Origin: Metopolophium dirhodum
Taxonomy: Eukaryota > Arthropoda > Insecta > Hemiptera > Aphididae
Direction: 5' to 3'
DNA length: 64,000 nt
Assembly: GCF_019925205.1 (NCBI RefSeq)
Contig: NC_083562.1
Span: 11,780,001 to 11,844,000, forward strand
Shown: positions 14,101-24,035 of the stretch, in pieces
How positions within the stretch are numbered: position 1 is the stretch's first letter
Layout of the letters: each line of letters begins with the position of its first letter
Translations under genes and position numbers: made by a program
The notes under the pieces: generated by a model
Database searches by the model: none
What the model was told of the DNA's origin: nothing
Seen by the model: only the letters and a program-made list of their open reading frames with translations

Positions 14101-16268
14101 ATTCTATGACACATTTTCATAATCTTGCACACAAAAATAGGGACAGTAGTGATCTATAAGTCTTTATGGTATATGCGTTATAAATAATTGTACATCAACA
14201 TACATATTATATTAAGATTAATACTAATTGGATGTATTCCAATTATTATCAAAGACCTAGTCCTAATGAGCATAAGTCATTCATAGGATTACATAGTTAA
14301 TCACAGCTCACTTGTTAGTACATTAGCTTATTTGTTAGTATAAAAATATTAGGGCAGCAAGTATTTTTAGATTGTTTTATGAAAGAATTAACAAATCTGA
14401 ATTTATCAGCTCACCAGTATAGTTGCTGAATCTAAATTTAAAAAATTAAAATTAATTATATCAGCATTTTGGCAATCCTGCTCAGCTAGTGATTTTATTG
14501 TTTAAATTCTAATATGAATGTTCTAATTACTTTAATTATTTTATTTGTGTCTATTATGATATTTATTTTAAAATGTATAAAAGATTTTTAATTGTAACCA
14601 ACAAAATAAATGTCTTAAAAAATACTTTTATTTCTATTATTCTCTTTGGTAATGTAAACTTAATGAGTAATGACAATAGCTCTTTTTAGCTGTCTATTTT
14701 TTAAAAATACTCACTCTTTTTAATGTAATTAAAAATTATTGAATAAAATTGAATGTATATATTTAGTATTTAGTGTTTAGTTATCTAACTAAAATCCACA
14801 CAAGATATTCTGAAATAATTTTTTAAGTATTTTATATTTTTAATATTTATACAGTTTGCCTGAATGTTTTTTTTTTATGTTTAAAAGACAAAAATAATTT
14901 AAAGTCACAAAATTTAGTATAATGTACTATAAAAATACTACTAAAAGTAAATAAAAATGTTTGTACAATTTTTCAGGAACAATAGAAGGAAAAATGAGTG
15001 AAGTATTAGGTACATTCACTGTTGAATTAGATGGCCGTTTTAGTCAAATTAGAACTGGAGAAACGAACCTTGGAAATTGGGTGTGTGATGTTCTATTAGC
15101 AGCTACAGGGGCAGACTTGGTAATTTTGAATTCAGGAACTTTTAGATCAGATCGTATTCATCCTCCTGGAGATTTCACTTTGGGTGATCTAGTTAATGTT
15201 GTACCAATGCAAGATCCTACTATTGTCATATTAGTAACAGGTAAATAAAATGTTTCACATATTGTGTATAATACTTTCATTATAATGGAATGTATATAAT
15301 TGACTTTTCTTTTATTATGTATCTGATATATAAATAAATTATTCTATTAACATAATGTGTTTAGGACAGCAAATTTTGGAAGCATTGGAAAATAGTGTTT
15401 GTAAATATCCTAAAACAGAAGGACGATTCCCTCAAGTGTCTGGAATTAGTTTTGGTTTCGATCCAGAAGCAGAACCTGGCAAAAGAATTGAACCTGATTT
15501 AGTTAGAATAGGAGACGAGTATCTTGTTCCTGATCAGTCTTACAAGTTAGCTACCAAATGTTATTTACATAATGGTTGTGATGGGTATACAATGTTAAAG
15601 AACTCTCCCATTATTGTATGTTTGTATTTTATCCTGTAGTAATGGTATTTTATATTTTACCGTAACTTTTGCTTTTTGTATTTAGGTAAATGATGAAGAA
15701 TGTCCTGAACTAGGATTAGCTGTCCAAAACCATTTTTCCGCTATACAAATGCGGCAAGGTAAATCACGCCGATTATCCAAACACAGGCAAAGCTTAGTCA
15801 CACTTTCTCGAAGGTTGGTTTACTTGTGGTTCAGGTTTTTATGTGTTTATAATATATATATATTTATGTGCATACATTTTATTAATTAAATGAACTGTAA
15901 ATAGACATAGTTTGGTGAAGTCAATGGAAGGAAATGAATGGGAAGGTGGGCCGTCGCCACTTAGAAGAGGTTCACTAACGTCGCCAAGTTTATCCATCCA
16001 TCATCATGGTTATTCACATTCTCCATCACCACCATCTACTCATCATTTTCACCATCATCATCACAAAATAAATAGACGTGCTAGCTTTGATGATCTAGAA
16101 CAGCAAACTTGTCAACTATCACCAAAAGTTCAAAATAGAATTGTTAAACTTACTCCACAGCTTAGGGAAGAGATGTTAATTGATCGGCAACGTTTGGAAG
16201 ATGAATCTGTTATACAGGAGGTTGACGAATTAAACAATTCTCCTCAAGGTAGTTTTGACCACTCATAA
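11143..16268 (+). CDS. metallophosphatase of the 5'-nucleotidase (UshA/NT5E-like) superfamily, cytosolic
   Basis: Predicted phosphoester hydrolase with two metal ions, in the insect group often labelled trifunctional nucleotide phosphoesterase or mannosylglucosyl-3-phosphoglycerate phosphatase-like (fly CG11883-like); the substrate is unknown. Coding exons are 11143-11274, 12964-13195, 13258-13344, 13409-13963, 14977-15240, 15365-15615, 15686-15813 and 15905-16268. Phases agree at every junction and total 2013 bases, or 670 residues. Metal-site motifs are visible: LHFNDVYNVEP, GDVFSPS, GNHEFDFG, ALTHMRMPND and GGHDHN. The 5'-nucleotidase C-terminal domain follows (GETNLGNWVCDVLLAATGAD, LNSGTFRSD, GDFTLGDL). 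No signal peptide is seen: the N-terminus is polar (MATKSSLRSKWDEF), so a cytosolic place is likely, unlike secreted or GPI-anchored CD73. The tail has a Ser/Pro/His-rich section with HHHHH, then a charged helix. A possible donor (CAAG|GTAGTT) near 16249 means the last 20 or so bases could be intron in another isoform. Confidence 0.94.
11275..12963 (+). other. second intron of the metallophosphatase gene
   Basis: AT-rich intron. Around 12239-12295 a 28-30-base unit (TAAAATTTTTATTAAGCAAAATC) is repeated about twice in tandem. The part 11880-12460 reads like an old transposon relic ('gggagacttgtcttccacccac', 'ggagggttaagccctcctaagc') but has no coding content. Confidence 0.55.
13964..14976 (+). 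other. intron between the metallophosphatase core and its 5'-nucleotidase C-terminal domain
   Basis: A one-kilobase AT-rich intron with donor G|GTTTGTA and acceptor TTTTTCAG. It separates the phosphoesterase domain from the substrate-binding C-terminal domain. Nothing else was recognised. Confidence 0.7.
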
Positions 16269-17100
16269 ACTCCATAAACAGTCCCAGTAGTATTTATGTT
16301 GTTAAATTATTTCTTGTTCCTTTTCAATCCAAAACATTAAGTAGGCAATTTACCATTTCCATATTATTAATCCATTCTACGCTATTCTATTATTGTTTTT
16401 AATTTTTATTTCTGACCGATGATTCATCAACCATTTAATCAAAACTATTTTCAATTGAATTAATACATTGTAAAACAAAATAAAATTAAACCAATTGGTA
16501 ATTAGTGAACATTAAACTTAACATGTCCAACCTTAAACAATGTCCATTTATTACATACAATATTTTGGAAATATTCTAGTCACAAAGACTTATAATAATA
16601 AATTGTATTTTTTATAATATTATAGTTTATTCATATTTAATGGGATTACTTGTTTTTATTAAAATTTTAAATTTATGTAATTATTGTTATTAAATATTTT
16701 TACTTTACATTGTTTTTAATGTTATTAAAATTGTTGACTAGGTATTAATTTATTATGTTATTACTTATTATTACTATTATTAAAAATATGTTGAGAGTTT
16801 GTTCATTATTTTTCAAACTTTTGTGTTAATAAAAATGTATTTATTTGCTCATAAAAATAATTTGTTATATATGTTTGCAGAGTTGAGAATAGTTAAATTC
16901 ATCAACCTAATATATATTTACATGAAATGGAATTTTATTTAAGAGATGGCGGACGTGTTTGTAGCGCCCTCAGTATGATTTAAATTTTGAAAGGGATAGG
17001 GGTTTCTAGCTAATTTTAAAACTTGGCTTGCAAATGCATTCTTATATTTGTGCTAAATATTCATAATGAAAACGTCCCTATTTATATACCTATATGGCTA
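16269..17100. other. 3' flank of the metallophosphatase gene
   Basis: AT-rich. AATAAA-like hexamers near 16475-16485 and 16598 could serve as polyadenylation signals. Homopolymer-rich intergenic sequence follows to 17100. No coding signal. Confidence 0.5.
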
Positions 17101-17104
17101 TATT

Positions 17105-17395
17105 TATCTATACTAATATTATAAAGCTAAAGAGTTTGTTTGTTTGAACGCACTAATCTCAGGAACTGAGAATAGAAGTGTGAAAATTTAGGTTTGTGTG
17201 TATTTTGTAATGCCACATTATAAAAAAATAAAATTTTATACAAAAAATAAAAAAAAGTTATGGGTTATGTTATGGACACCTCTTATCACTTAAGGGGAAT
17301 GGAAAATAGATAGTAGCCGATTCTCAGACCTACTGAATATGCATATAAAATTTCATAAAAATCGGTCAAGCCGTTTCGTAGGAATATGGTAAACA
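17105..17395. mobile_element. MITE-like interspersed repeat
   Basis: The left part carries the motif 'ctaatattataaagc...gagtttgtttgtttgaacgc...aatctcaggaact'. The right part carries 'aatttcataaaaatcggtcaagccgtttcgtagga'. From general knowledge both phrases recur at the ends of non-autonomous elements in many insect genomes. Target-site duplications were not resolved, so the boundaries are approximate. Confidence 0.5.
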
Positions 17396-17780
17396 AGGCC
17401 GTAGCCAGGGGGGTTTTAGGGTTCAGGCCCCCCCCCCCCATAATTTTTCTTTTGAAATAAAATTGAATAGTTTTAAATGCCTATTATATTTGAAACTTGT
17501 ACATCGTACAGGCACAGATTATATGAAAAGAAATTAGGAATTTATTTTTTAATAAACCATACTTGAATTTATTTTCAGTTATTCTAACATCTACATACCT
17601 TCCAATATCTTGAAGTTCTGGTAAATCTAGAGTACTTTCTACAACACAATTTTCAGTAGTAGACACACACGGAACTTCTTCTTCTACAGTAATTAATTCT
17701 GAATCCAATTCAGTTTGATTGTTGTTCTTATGAAAAAAATTAAATATTGACGACTGGGATGGCAAACTTCATTTCATTTT
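17396..17780 (-). pseudogene. 5' fragment of a hAT (ZMYM1/DUF4371-type) transposase next to a hAT terminus
   Basis: On the minus strand from 17765 a first exon begins MPSQSSIFNFFHKNN, has an acidic Thr/Glu-rich stretch, and ends in PELQDIG at a GTATGT donor near 17598. A short Phe/Lys N-terminus before an acidic linker is typical of exon 1 of ZMYM1-like hAT transposases; compare MTSKKNTLLSFFTSNKK in the element at 34411-39214. At 17396-17445 a terminus-like sequence (ggccgtagccaggggggttt followed by a C run) resembles the 'ggcgtagcc...ggggg' ends of the hAT elements at 34.4 and 51.2 kb. The zinc finger, catalytic region and dimerisation domain are absent, so this is an internally deleted copy. 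Confidence 0.5.
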
Positions 17781-17784
17781 TAAA

Positions 17785-18600
17785 AAAGGTGGGTAAGTGG
17801 ATGTCACTCTGCTGTACAGTAGGTTACAAGTGGGTCACTGTCATGGATGGTGTTAAATTTTAATTCAATGATATAATATCAATGTATAAAAAAAACGATT
17901 CTGAGCGAAAACGATCAGTCAGCCAACCTATGATATTACCAAGTATATTTGATGATAATATTAAGGTGAATAAAGTAATTTATATATAGGTACTTAACCT
18001 ATTTATGTGGAATCTTGTTTTAAATTTTTAATCTTTAGCTATAAAAGTTGAACGCTATACTTTTTTAACTAGAAAATAGTTATTAAATTTGAAATGTGAT
18101 AAATTTTGTCAAAATTTGAACTTTAAATGCTTATAAAAAAAAATTGTGTCTATGTATTTTTAATATTTTTCAACTGCTATTAGAACGATATATCAGGAAC
18201 CTTATACTAAATTTTCACGTTTTTTTACCAAATAAATAACATTTAATTGATATTTATAGAAAAAAAAATAAAAAAAAAAAACTGGAAATGTCCGTAAACA
18301 GCTCAAAATATTTGGAAAATGTTATGGTGTACAGAAAATGGTAATATAAACATTCATTCAGGATTTCATGTACCTACGGTAATTTGTTTAAGAGTTGCAC
18401 CAAAAACCAAAATCGTTTTTTTCGAAAACAGATTTTGCGTAAAAATTCCAGTTTTTTCTTAATTTTTCATTTGTTTTTCACGGTGCTTTTGAAAACTATT
18501 GGGACATTTTTACTTTCAACCCCAAACCAACTAAATTCACTTTCCTATCAGAAAAGATACAGTTGAAGAAAATTTAAGCATTTTTACTGTCCTATAAGGT
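17785..18600. repeat. dispersed repeat ('gattctgagcgaaaacgat' family), fullest copy
   Basis: Contains AAAACGATTCTGAGCGAAAA at 17890-17910, then an 'atcttgttttaaatttttaatctttagctataaaagttgaa' block and a 'caatatatcaggaaccttatactaaattttcacg'-type block. The same succession recurs, diverged, at 26880-27420, and the first part at 30160-30490. Its order is conserved and it has no convincing ORF, so it is probably a non-autonomous mobile element; its class is not determined. Confidence 0.6.
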
Positions 18601-18928
18601 GATGACAGACATAAAAATAAAACACAAGCAATTTTTATTAACAATATACAATAACAATATAAAAATTTACAATTTTATGGTAACAATATACACGGAACAA
18701 AACGAATTATTTCAATAACAAAATATTTAACACATATTTTAAATAATTTCAACACGTCAGGGTAATTACCTTGATAAATAACACAATATATAACAAACAA
18801 AGGATACACATAAGGTGAACACAGGATAATAATTAATCTAATAATTATGAGAAACGAAGATCGAACCTTCAGTCGAACCTTAACCAATTGCTGGTCGTCT
18901 CTCCAAGAGGCAGGCCACCAGCTCAAAG

Positions 18929-19771
18929 CTATTCCGTGTCCTCGGACGGTACAGTGCCGCACCAGCAACATAACATCCTACCGACTTTAAGGAGTCTTCT
19001 CCCTGCAGAAGCCGATAGGATCGGCCTACGTCGTCGAACAGCTGTTGCTGCTACTGGCCGGTAGTCCTCAAAATTTCCGTCGATCACAATAATATCGTCA
19101 TTGGTTTGTCGTGGACAAATAATAACCGCAGGCGGGACTGCATGTTGGATTTCCAGCGTTACAATATCTGCAGTCTGTGCACAGTTCGTGGTGGACAGCT
19201 GATGTAAGTCCGGTACGAGTTCTACAGTGATCGACTGCCGGAAATCCGGCGCACTATGGTCCGTCATCACAACGTTTCCAAAAGGCCTTTCTCCGATTAC
19301 ATCAAGAGTGATACGTCGAGGAAATTGCACAGGTATGACGCCGTAGTTCAACGATCTGCGCACGGCCGCCGCACGTAGAGCTTTTGCCAGTACTTCTGAC
19401 GACCCGAGTGTTGCAAACTTCGCGTTATGATCACGTCTCTTTGCTACTTGCCGCTGCACAACTGCAGGTTGTCTTTTTGGTTTTACGGGATCCCTCTGCA
19501 GACAGCCCGTGGACAGCTGTTGTGTTCCTTCCGCGCCTCCGCCACTCAACTTCCAGATGTCTGTATTATTAGATTCCGTCACGCTCATTTGTCTTGGCGT
19601 CACGTTCGAATTTCTGCGCATAGTCGCAGACTGTAGTACAGTATTAGCCACCATTCCTAGAAATTCGAACTGGTCCGTCGTTAACTTAAAGATATTTTGT
19701 GATTCTTCATCAATCTCAACAATGTTGTGCGAACCCGAAGTCGCAGTTGTGTTATTCGGTTGACGATCCAT
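18929..19771 (-). CDS. intronless orphan protein, 280 residues, function unknown
   Basis: An uninterrupted minus-strand frame starts at the ATG at 19771 (MDRQPNNTTATSGSHN) and stops at 18929. An upstream in-frame ATG at 19867 would add 32 hydrophobic, AT-coded residues; the internal start is preferred because the base composition changes there. The gene is far richer in G and C than its surroundings. The protein has a polar N-terminus, a helix-like segment (FEFLGMVANTVLQSATMRR), a basic middle (KPKRQPAVVQRQVAKRRDHN), a beta-rich part with VTLEIQHAVPPAVIICPRQ and DDIIVIDG, and a basic tail (VRRRRP, GRRLLK) before CCWCG. I recognise no family. TTTATT on the plus strand near 18635 gives an AATAAA for polyadenylation. 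It may be a lineage-specific gene, a horizontally acquired gene or a transposon-borne accessory gene. Confidence 0.5.
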   Translation of the reverse strand: MDRQPNNTTATSGSHNIVEIDEESQNIFKLTTDQFEFLGMVANTVLQSATMRRNSNVTPRQMSVTESNNTDIWKLSGGGAEGTQQLSTGCLQRDPVKPKRQPAVVQRQVAKRRDHNAKFATLGSSEVLAKALRAAAVRRSLNYGVIPVQFPRRITLDVIGERPFGNVVMTDHSAPDFRQSITVELVPDLHQLSTTNCAQTADIVTLEIQHAVPPAVIICPRQTNDDIIVIDGNFEDYRPVAATAVRRRRPILSASAGRRLLKVGRMLCCWCGTVPSEDTE

Positions 19772-20099
19772 TATTATGTTGAAAATAGTCAGCTTTACAC
19801 AATAACACGAGAAAGTCAAATTACGATTAATTGGAAGATAAACTGTTTGGACAATATTAAATAACATATTATCGAATTGCTTGGCATCAAAATATAATAA
19901 TTAACGGCCAAAACGGCTCTATGTAATGTTTTTGAAGTGTCTATGGGTACTGCAGAGTGCAGCTTATGATTATAATAAATTATGAATAGTCATAATATAG
20001 TAAAAATAAAATAATATTATAATATTAAAATTTAATTATATTATATTATATTTGAAAATAATTTAACATTGTACTTTGAATAATTGTGCAGATCGAAAT

Positions 20100-21170
20100 T
20101 TGTTGATTTTTTTTTTTTAATGGTTGCAAGGATTCAAAGATCATGAAGTATGTTATCATCATAATCCTTACTATGCATATCATATATCATATTGGCATAT
20201 TGTATATATATACGCAGTCGCACAATTGTCTATAATATAGACATCTGTAACTGTATTTTTATGTCCATTATCTAAATAAATTACTCTATCGGATCTGAGG
20301 GCACCCATTGGCCAGATCTCGACAACAGTGCTTAACTACTGTAATGATAGGCTGATAGCCACTCTTCATAAATAGATTATTCTAAAGAGAGTGTTATCAT
20401 CATAACCCTTAACATATAATATATTATATTGTATATTGTATATTGTATAATATACAATCACACAGATGTTTATATTGTATATTACACCCTTTTGTTAAAT
20501 AAACTGTTTCATCGGGTCGGACGACACCAATCGACCATCGGTCCGATCCACATAACAGCACTCTCCCAGCGTACGCCCTCGGCGGCAATCATACGTGTGA
20601 TATATAATATATGTTCAGAATAATATTTTTGTGTTTTAAATAATAAATGTACTTTTTCAAATATCTCTAATATACCTATCAATTGTGTTCTTGATTATTA
20701 CCAAATCATAAGTAAATCAATATTAAACCTATTTCTTCTTCCTTCGTTCATCGAATACCTAACAAGTCTGCAGTCGAATTAGGGTAAGTTCATTTATTAT
20801 ATAATTAAATCCTTATATATATATATATATAAATGAGAAGGTAGTAATTTAGAGTGTGTGCGCAATATATATCCTTGTGATATGCACACTATGACTGCAG
20901 ACTGCACTCATGCGTGATGACTGATGAGATATGTAATATAATATTATATTCATTATAATATTTTGTGTCTTTAAATAATAAAAATATTTTTTTAAATAAT
21001 GTCTGATATATTAATTGTTTACTTGATTAATATAATTAAGCTATAAGTAAATCAATATTAAACCTATTTCTTCTTCTTTCGTTCATCGAGTATGTTAAGT
21101 ATGTATATGACTGTAATTGAATTAAGGTAAGTTAATCCATTATATAATTAAATATTTAAATCTTTATATA
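20100..21170. repeat. imperfect tandem duplication, about three units
   Basis: Two alignable pairs are visible. 'gttatcatcataatcctta' near 20150 recurs as 'gttatcatcataaccctta' near 20394, followed in both by 'aaataaa(t/c)t...tcatcgg/tatcgg' and 'ga(c/t)c...caacag/ataacag'. 'aagtaaatcaatattaaacc' at 20711 recurs at 21047, followed by 'tatttcttctt(c/t)cttcgttcatcga' and a GGTAAGTT near 20783 and 21126. No coding content was recognised. Confidence 0.65.
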
Positions 21171-21289
21171 TATAATATAATGTGTAGGTACCTATATGGC
21201 TATATATACCTATAATTAATGTAAGTATATAAATGAGCTGAATTCATATTCAAAATGAACTAAAAATAAAATTAAAATAAAGGTTTATG

Positions 21290-21790
21290 TACAGTGCCGC
21301 AACTTGGTACATATTGGTGGGTGTGCGACCAAATATATAGGGCCCATGTATAGAGGCAAAACTACAGGGGAGGGGAGAGGGGGGCTATAGCCCCCATCCC
21401 CCAACTACGATTCAGACCCCTCCAAAAAATATTCCTTATTTATTTAGATATAAGGCGTTTATAGGTTATTTTAAATTAATAGTTTTGTTAGGTGTGCTGT
21501 AGCCCCCCAGAATTTTTAAGACGAACGTCTCTCCAGCACCACCCATTCAAAAATTTTACAATTTTTTTTTACAGGAAATTAGCATGTAATTAGCATGAAT
21601 TTGCATGACTATCACCAAAATTTGCATGACAAAGTATACAACTCTATGACAAAAAATGATGTGCGGTGCTGGAGAGACGTCTCACCAGCACCACCCAACG
21701 TGAAAAATTAAAAATAATAACAAACTCGATATACCAAAATGTAGCACGTGATTAGTACGAATTTGCACGATATACCCGGAAATTCGCACG
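21290..21790. repeat. transposon-like debris with a tandem and inverted 'gacgtctc(t/a)ccagcaccaccc' motif
   Basis: 21350-21425 has a G-run/C-run hairpin-like stretch ('ggggagaggggggctatagcccccatccccc'). At 21525 'aacgtctctccagcaccaccca' is repeated in direct orientation at 21682 ('gacgtctcaccagcaccaccca'), each followed by an 'agca(t/c)g...attagtac/agcatgaatttgca(t/c)ga' block. 'ggtgctggagagacgtc' at 21666 is the inverted form. This looks like two diverged units of a small element. Confidence 0.5.
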
Positions 21791-22515
21791 TGTCTGGTTC
21801 GCGAACAAACCGCGTTTTTTTTATAAGCATTTAAAGTTCAAAAATCACGAAAGTTAGCAAATTATTTTGAGTTGAGAATTCGTAAAAATTTTTCTTTTTA
21901 AATCTAAGATTTTAATTTTGGTAATAATACAAAACTGTGTACAAAGTTAAATTCGAGTTGCACCAAGTTTATATTTTTAAATTAAAGGTTTTCGAAACGT
22001 AATTTCTGGTTAAGAAAATTTTGAAATAAAGTTCCCCATTTGATATTTTAATTAATTTAACTTTAGTTTTACTCAGACGCATCCACGTTGAATCAAAATC
22101 AACATATAATTTTGCTTTATTATCCCAATTTAATAAGTTTTCGGCCTCTTCTCAGGCAGCTGAAGCTGGTTGAATCATAAAATACCTCCTACCTCCATTG
22201 GTATAGGCACCTATTGTATAAGTACAGGTATGAAGTATTTTATTCCCCACTCATTACACTTCTGCAGTATTATATTTAAGTATTTATTAGAACTTTACAC
22301 AGAGTTTTTCAAACGTTTAATAGAAATTTCGTAAACAATCTTATTAAATTTTATTTTTTAAAATTGGTTACACTTGGAGGTTGGAATTTTTTTAAATAGA
22401 TAACAATTTATTGTCAAGTTATTTTAATGTAGTACCTATACAATTTGAATTCAGTTAATCAAAATGTTTTATTTGTACATTTTATGGTATACAAATGCTT
22501 TGATAATTTATTTTA
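21791..22515. other. AT-rich stretch without a recognised gene
   Basis: Begins with fragments ('cgcgttttttttataagcatttaaagttcaaaaa') resembling the dispersed repeat family described at 17785-18600. The rest is AT-rich with no domain, RNA or repeat boundary that I could support. Confidence 0.4.
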
Positions 22516-22674
22516 TTATACTGTATAAATCAGAAGCTCACACAATACAACTGTATTTTGATTGACTGCTTTTGACTTTTTGATAGTGTCATCAAATAAT
22601 TCCCAATTGTTAGGCCCTCTTTTACAGTACGCTACATAGTGACCAACAGATGTGCGCAATCTACTTAGCCCTTT
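22516..22674 (-). pseudogene. C-terminal fragment of a C19 ubiquitin-peptidase-like protein
   Basis: The minus strand reads, from 22674 to the TAA at 22516-22518, a 52-residue end with SVGHYVAYCKRGPNNWELFD, then DTIKK and a hydrophobic finish (ELLIYTV). A GHYVAYC box followed by a Trp and Asp is the histidine box of ubiquitin-specific (USP/UCH, peptidase C19) proteases. An AATAAA on the minus strand follows within 15 bases of the stop. Upstream (plus coordinates above 22674) the frame meets repeats, and no Cys box was found, so this is a fragment. Related proteins in aphid genomes are often transposon-associated (from memory, not checked). Confidence 0.6.
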
Positions 22675-22779
22675 AGGATTATGTTATTTAGGATTATATT
22701 AATACCTACGTTTCTACTCATAAATTATACTATGTATAATTTATTATTTTACTTATTTTATTTAAAATAGTATAATGGC

Positions 22780-23480
22780 TTTTGGGTTTACTACAGCGCC
22801 AACACCTCTCTTCAATTTTTTTTTTTAGTACTGTAACTCTAGTTGAATAATTTGTATTGACTTGAAAATTGATAATTTGGTGCCCCATGAATAATCATTC
22901 TTTAATGAACTAAATATTTTGAATAATTTTTTCTGTTTTAGTTTCGGGGCATTTTAGTTTGAACTTCGTAATGTGTGTTTCTAATGTCAAATTTTTTCCA
23001 AACTTTTATTTTTGTTTTCTAAAATCAATTTGCCTGCGGGCGCCAACACCTCCCTTCAATTTTTTTTTATGATTTTAACTCTAGCCAAATTTTTTAAACA
23101 TTAACAATCTGGTACCCTTTGAATAATTCTTTAATGAACTAAATATTTTGAATAGTTTTTTCTGTTTAAGATTTTGGAGATTTTAGTTTGATGTTTGTAA
23201 TGTGTAATCCAACAATATAATTTATATAAATTTTTTTTTGTATTCTAAAATGCATTTGCCGGCGGGCGCCAACACCTTCCTTCAATTTTTTTTTATAATT
23301 TTAACTCTAGCCGAATTTTTTAAACATTTTTAGTACTGTAACTTTAGTTGAATATTTTGTATTGACTTGAAAATTGATAATTTGGTGCCCCATGAATAAT
23401 CATTCTTTAATGAACTAAATATTTTGAATAGTTTTTTCTGTTTAAGTTTCGGGACATTTTAGTTTGAACTTCGTAATAAT
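22780..23480 (+). repeat. short array of the 'gcgggcgccaacacctcccttcaatttt' repeat
   Basis: About three to four units of the repeat that fills the palindrome core at 43.4-49.8 kb. The GCGGGCGCCAACACCTCCC-type motif recurs at about 22796, 23037 and 23264, followed in each by 'tctagccaaattttttaaacat', 'aatctggtaccctttgaata' or 'tttggtgccccatgaataat', and 'gaactaaatattttgaatagtttttt'. Units are about 225-240 bp. No ORF. Confidence 0.85.
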
Positions 23481-24035
23481 TTTCAAATTTTATAGAATTG
23501 AGGAAAATTTGAAAAACCGGTACTGGTTCCGTTAAGGTATAATTAAATTAATCCAACTGTGATATTTAAATTAATGTTGAAGATATATTTAAGGTATTAG
23601 TGTTTTAAAACAGTCAGTACTCATCACTTTAGTCACAATGTGGTAAATCCTAGTTTTTGCACTTTTCGGAACGTTATTGACTTAGTGACAAAATAGTGAT
23701 AAAAGTTGAAAGTAAGCAGTACTAAGCAGTTTTAATAAGCAAAGTTAATAACTTGAATCATAATATGATGTTGCAGATCAAAATTATATTTTAATACTAC
23801 ATTAAAAACCGAACAGGAATTTAACAAGTAATAACTAATAACGAGTAAGTATATATAATCATTTTTGTTTTTGTATTTTCACAATTCCACATTTATTTGT
23901 TCTTATACAGCGTTAGAAATTTTTTCAGAAATTATTTTTTTAATATTTTGGGAATTTTTTTCTGATTGCCTGGTAGATATCTTTAATGTTCTATTGTCAA
24001 TCAAGGATGAAAAAAATATATATAAATTTCATTAG
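23481..24035 (+). other. sequence upstream of the beta-galactosidase exons
   Basis: AT-rich, ending in the ATTAG acceptor at 24031-24035. I looked for the N-terminal GH35 exons (the stretch before the VENEYG motif) and did not find them here or in the repeats further left. No clear promoter. Confidence 0.5.

Noticed and set aside
19384..19763. Three overlapping plus-strand ORFs of 62-84 codons
   Set aside because: They are antisense to the GC-rich orphan ORF, where long frames on the opposite strand are expected from composition.
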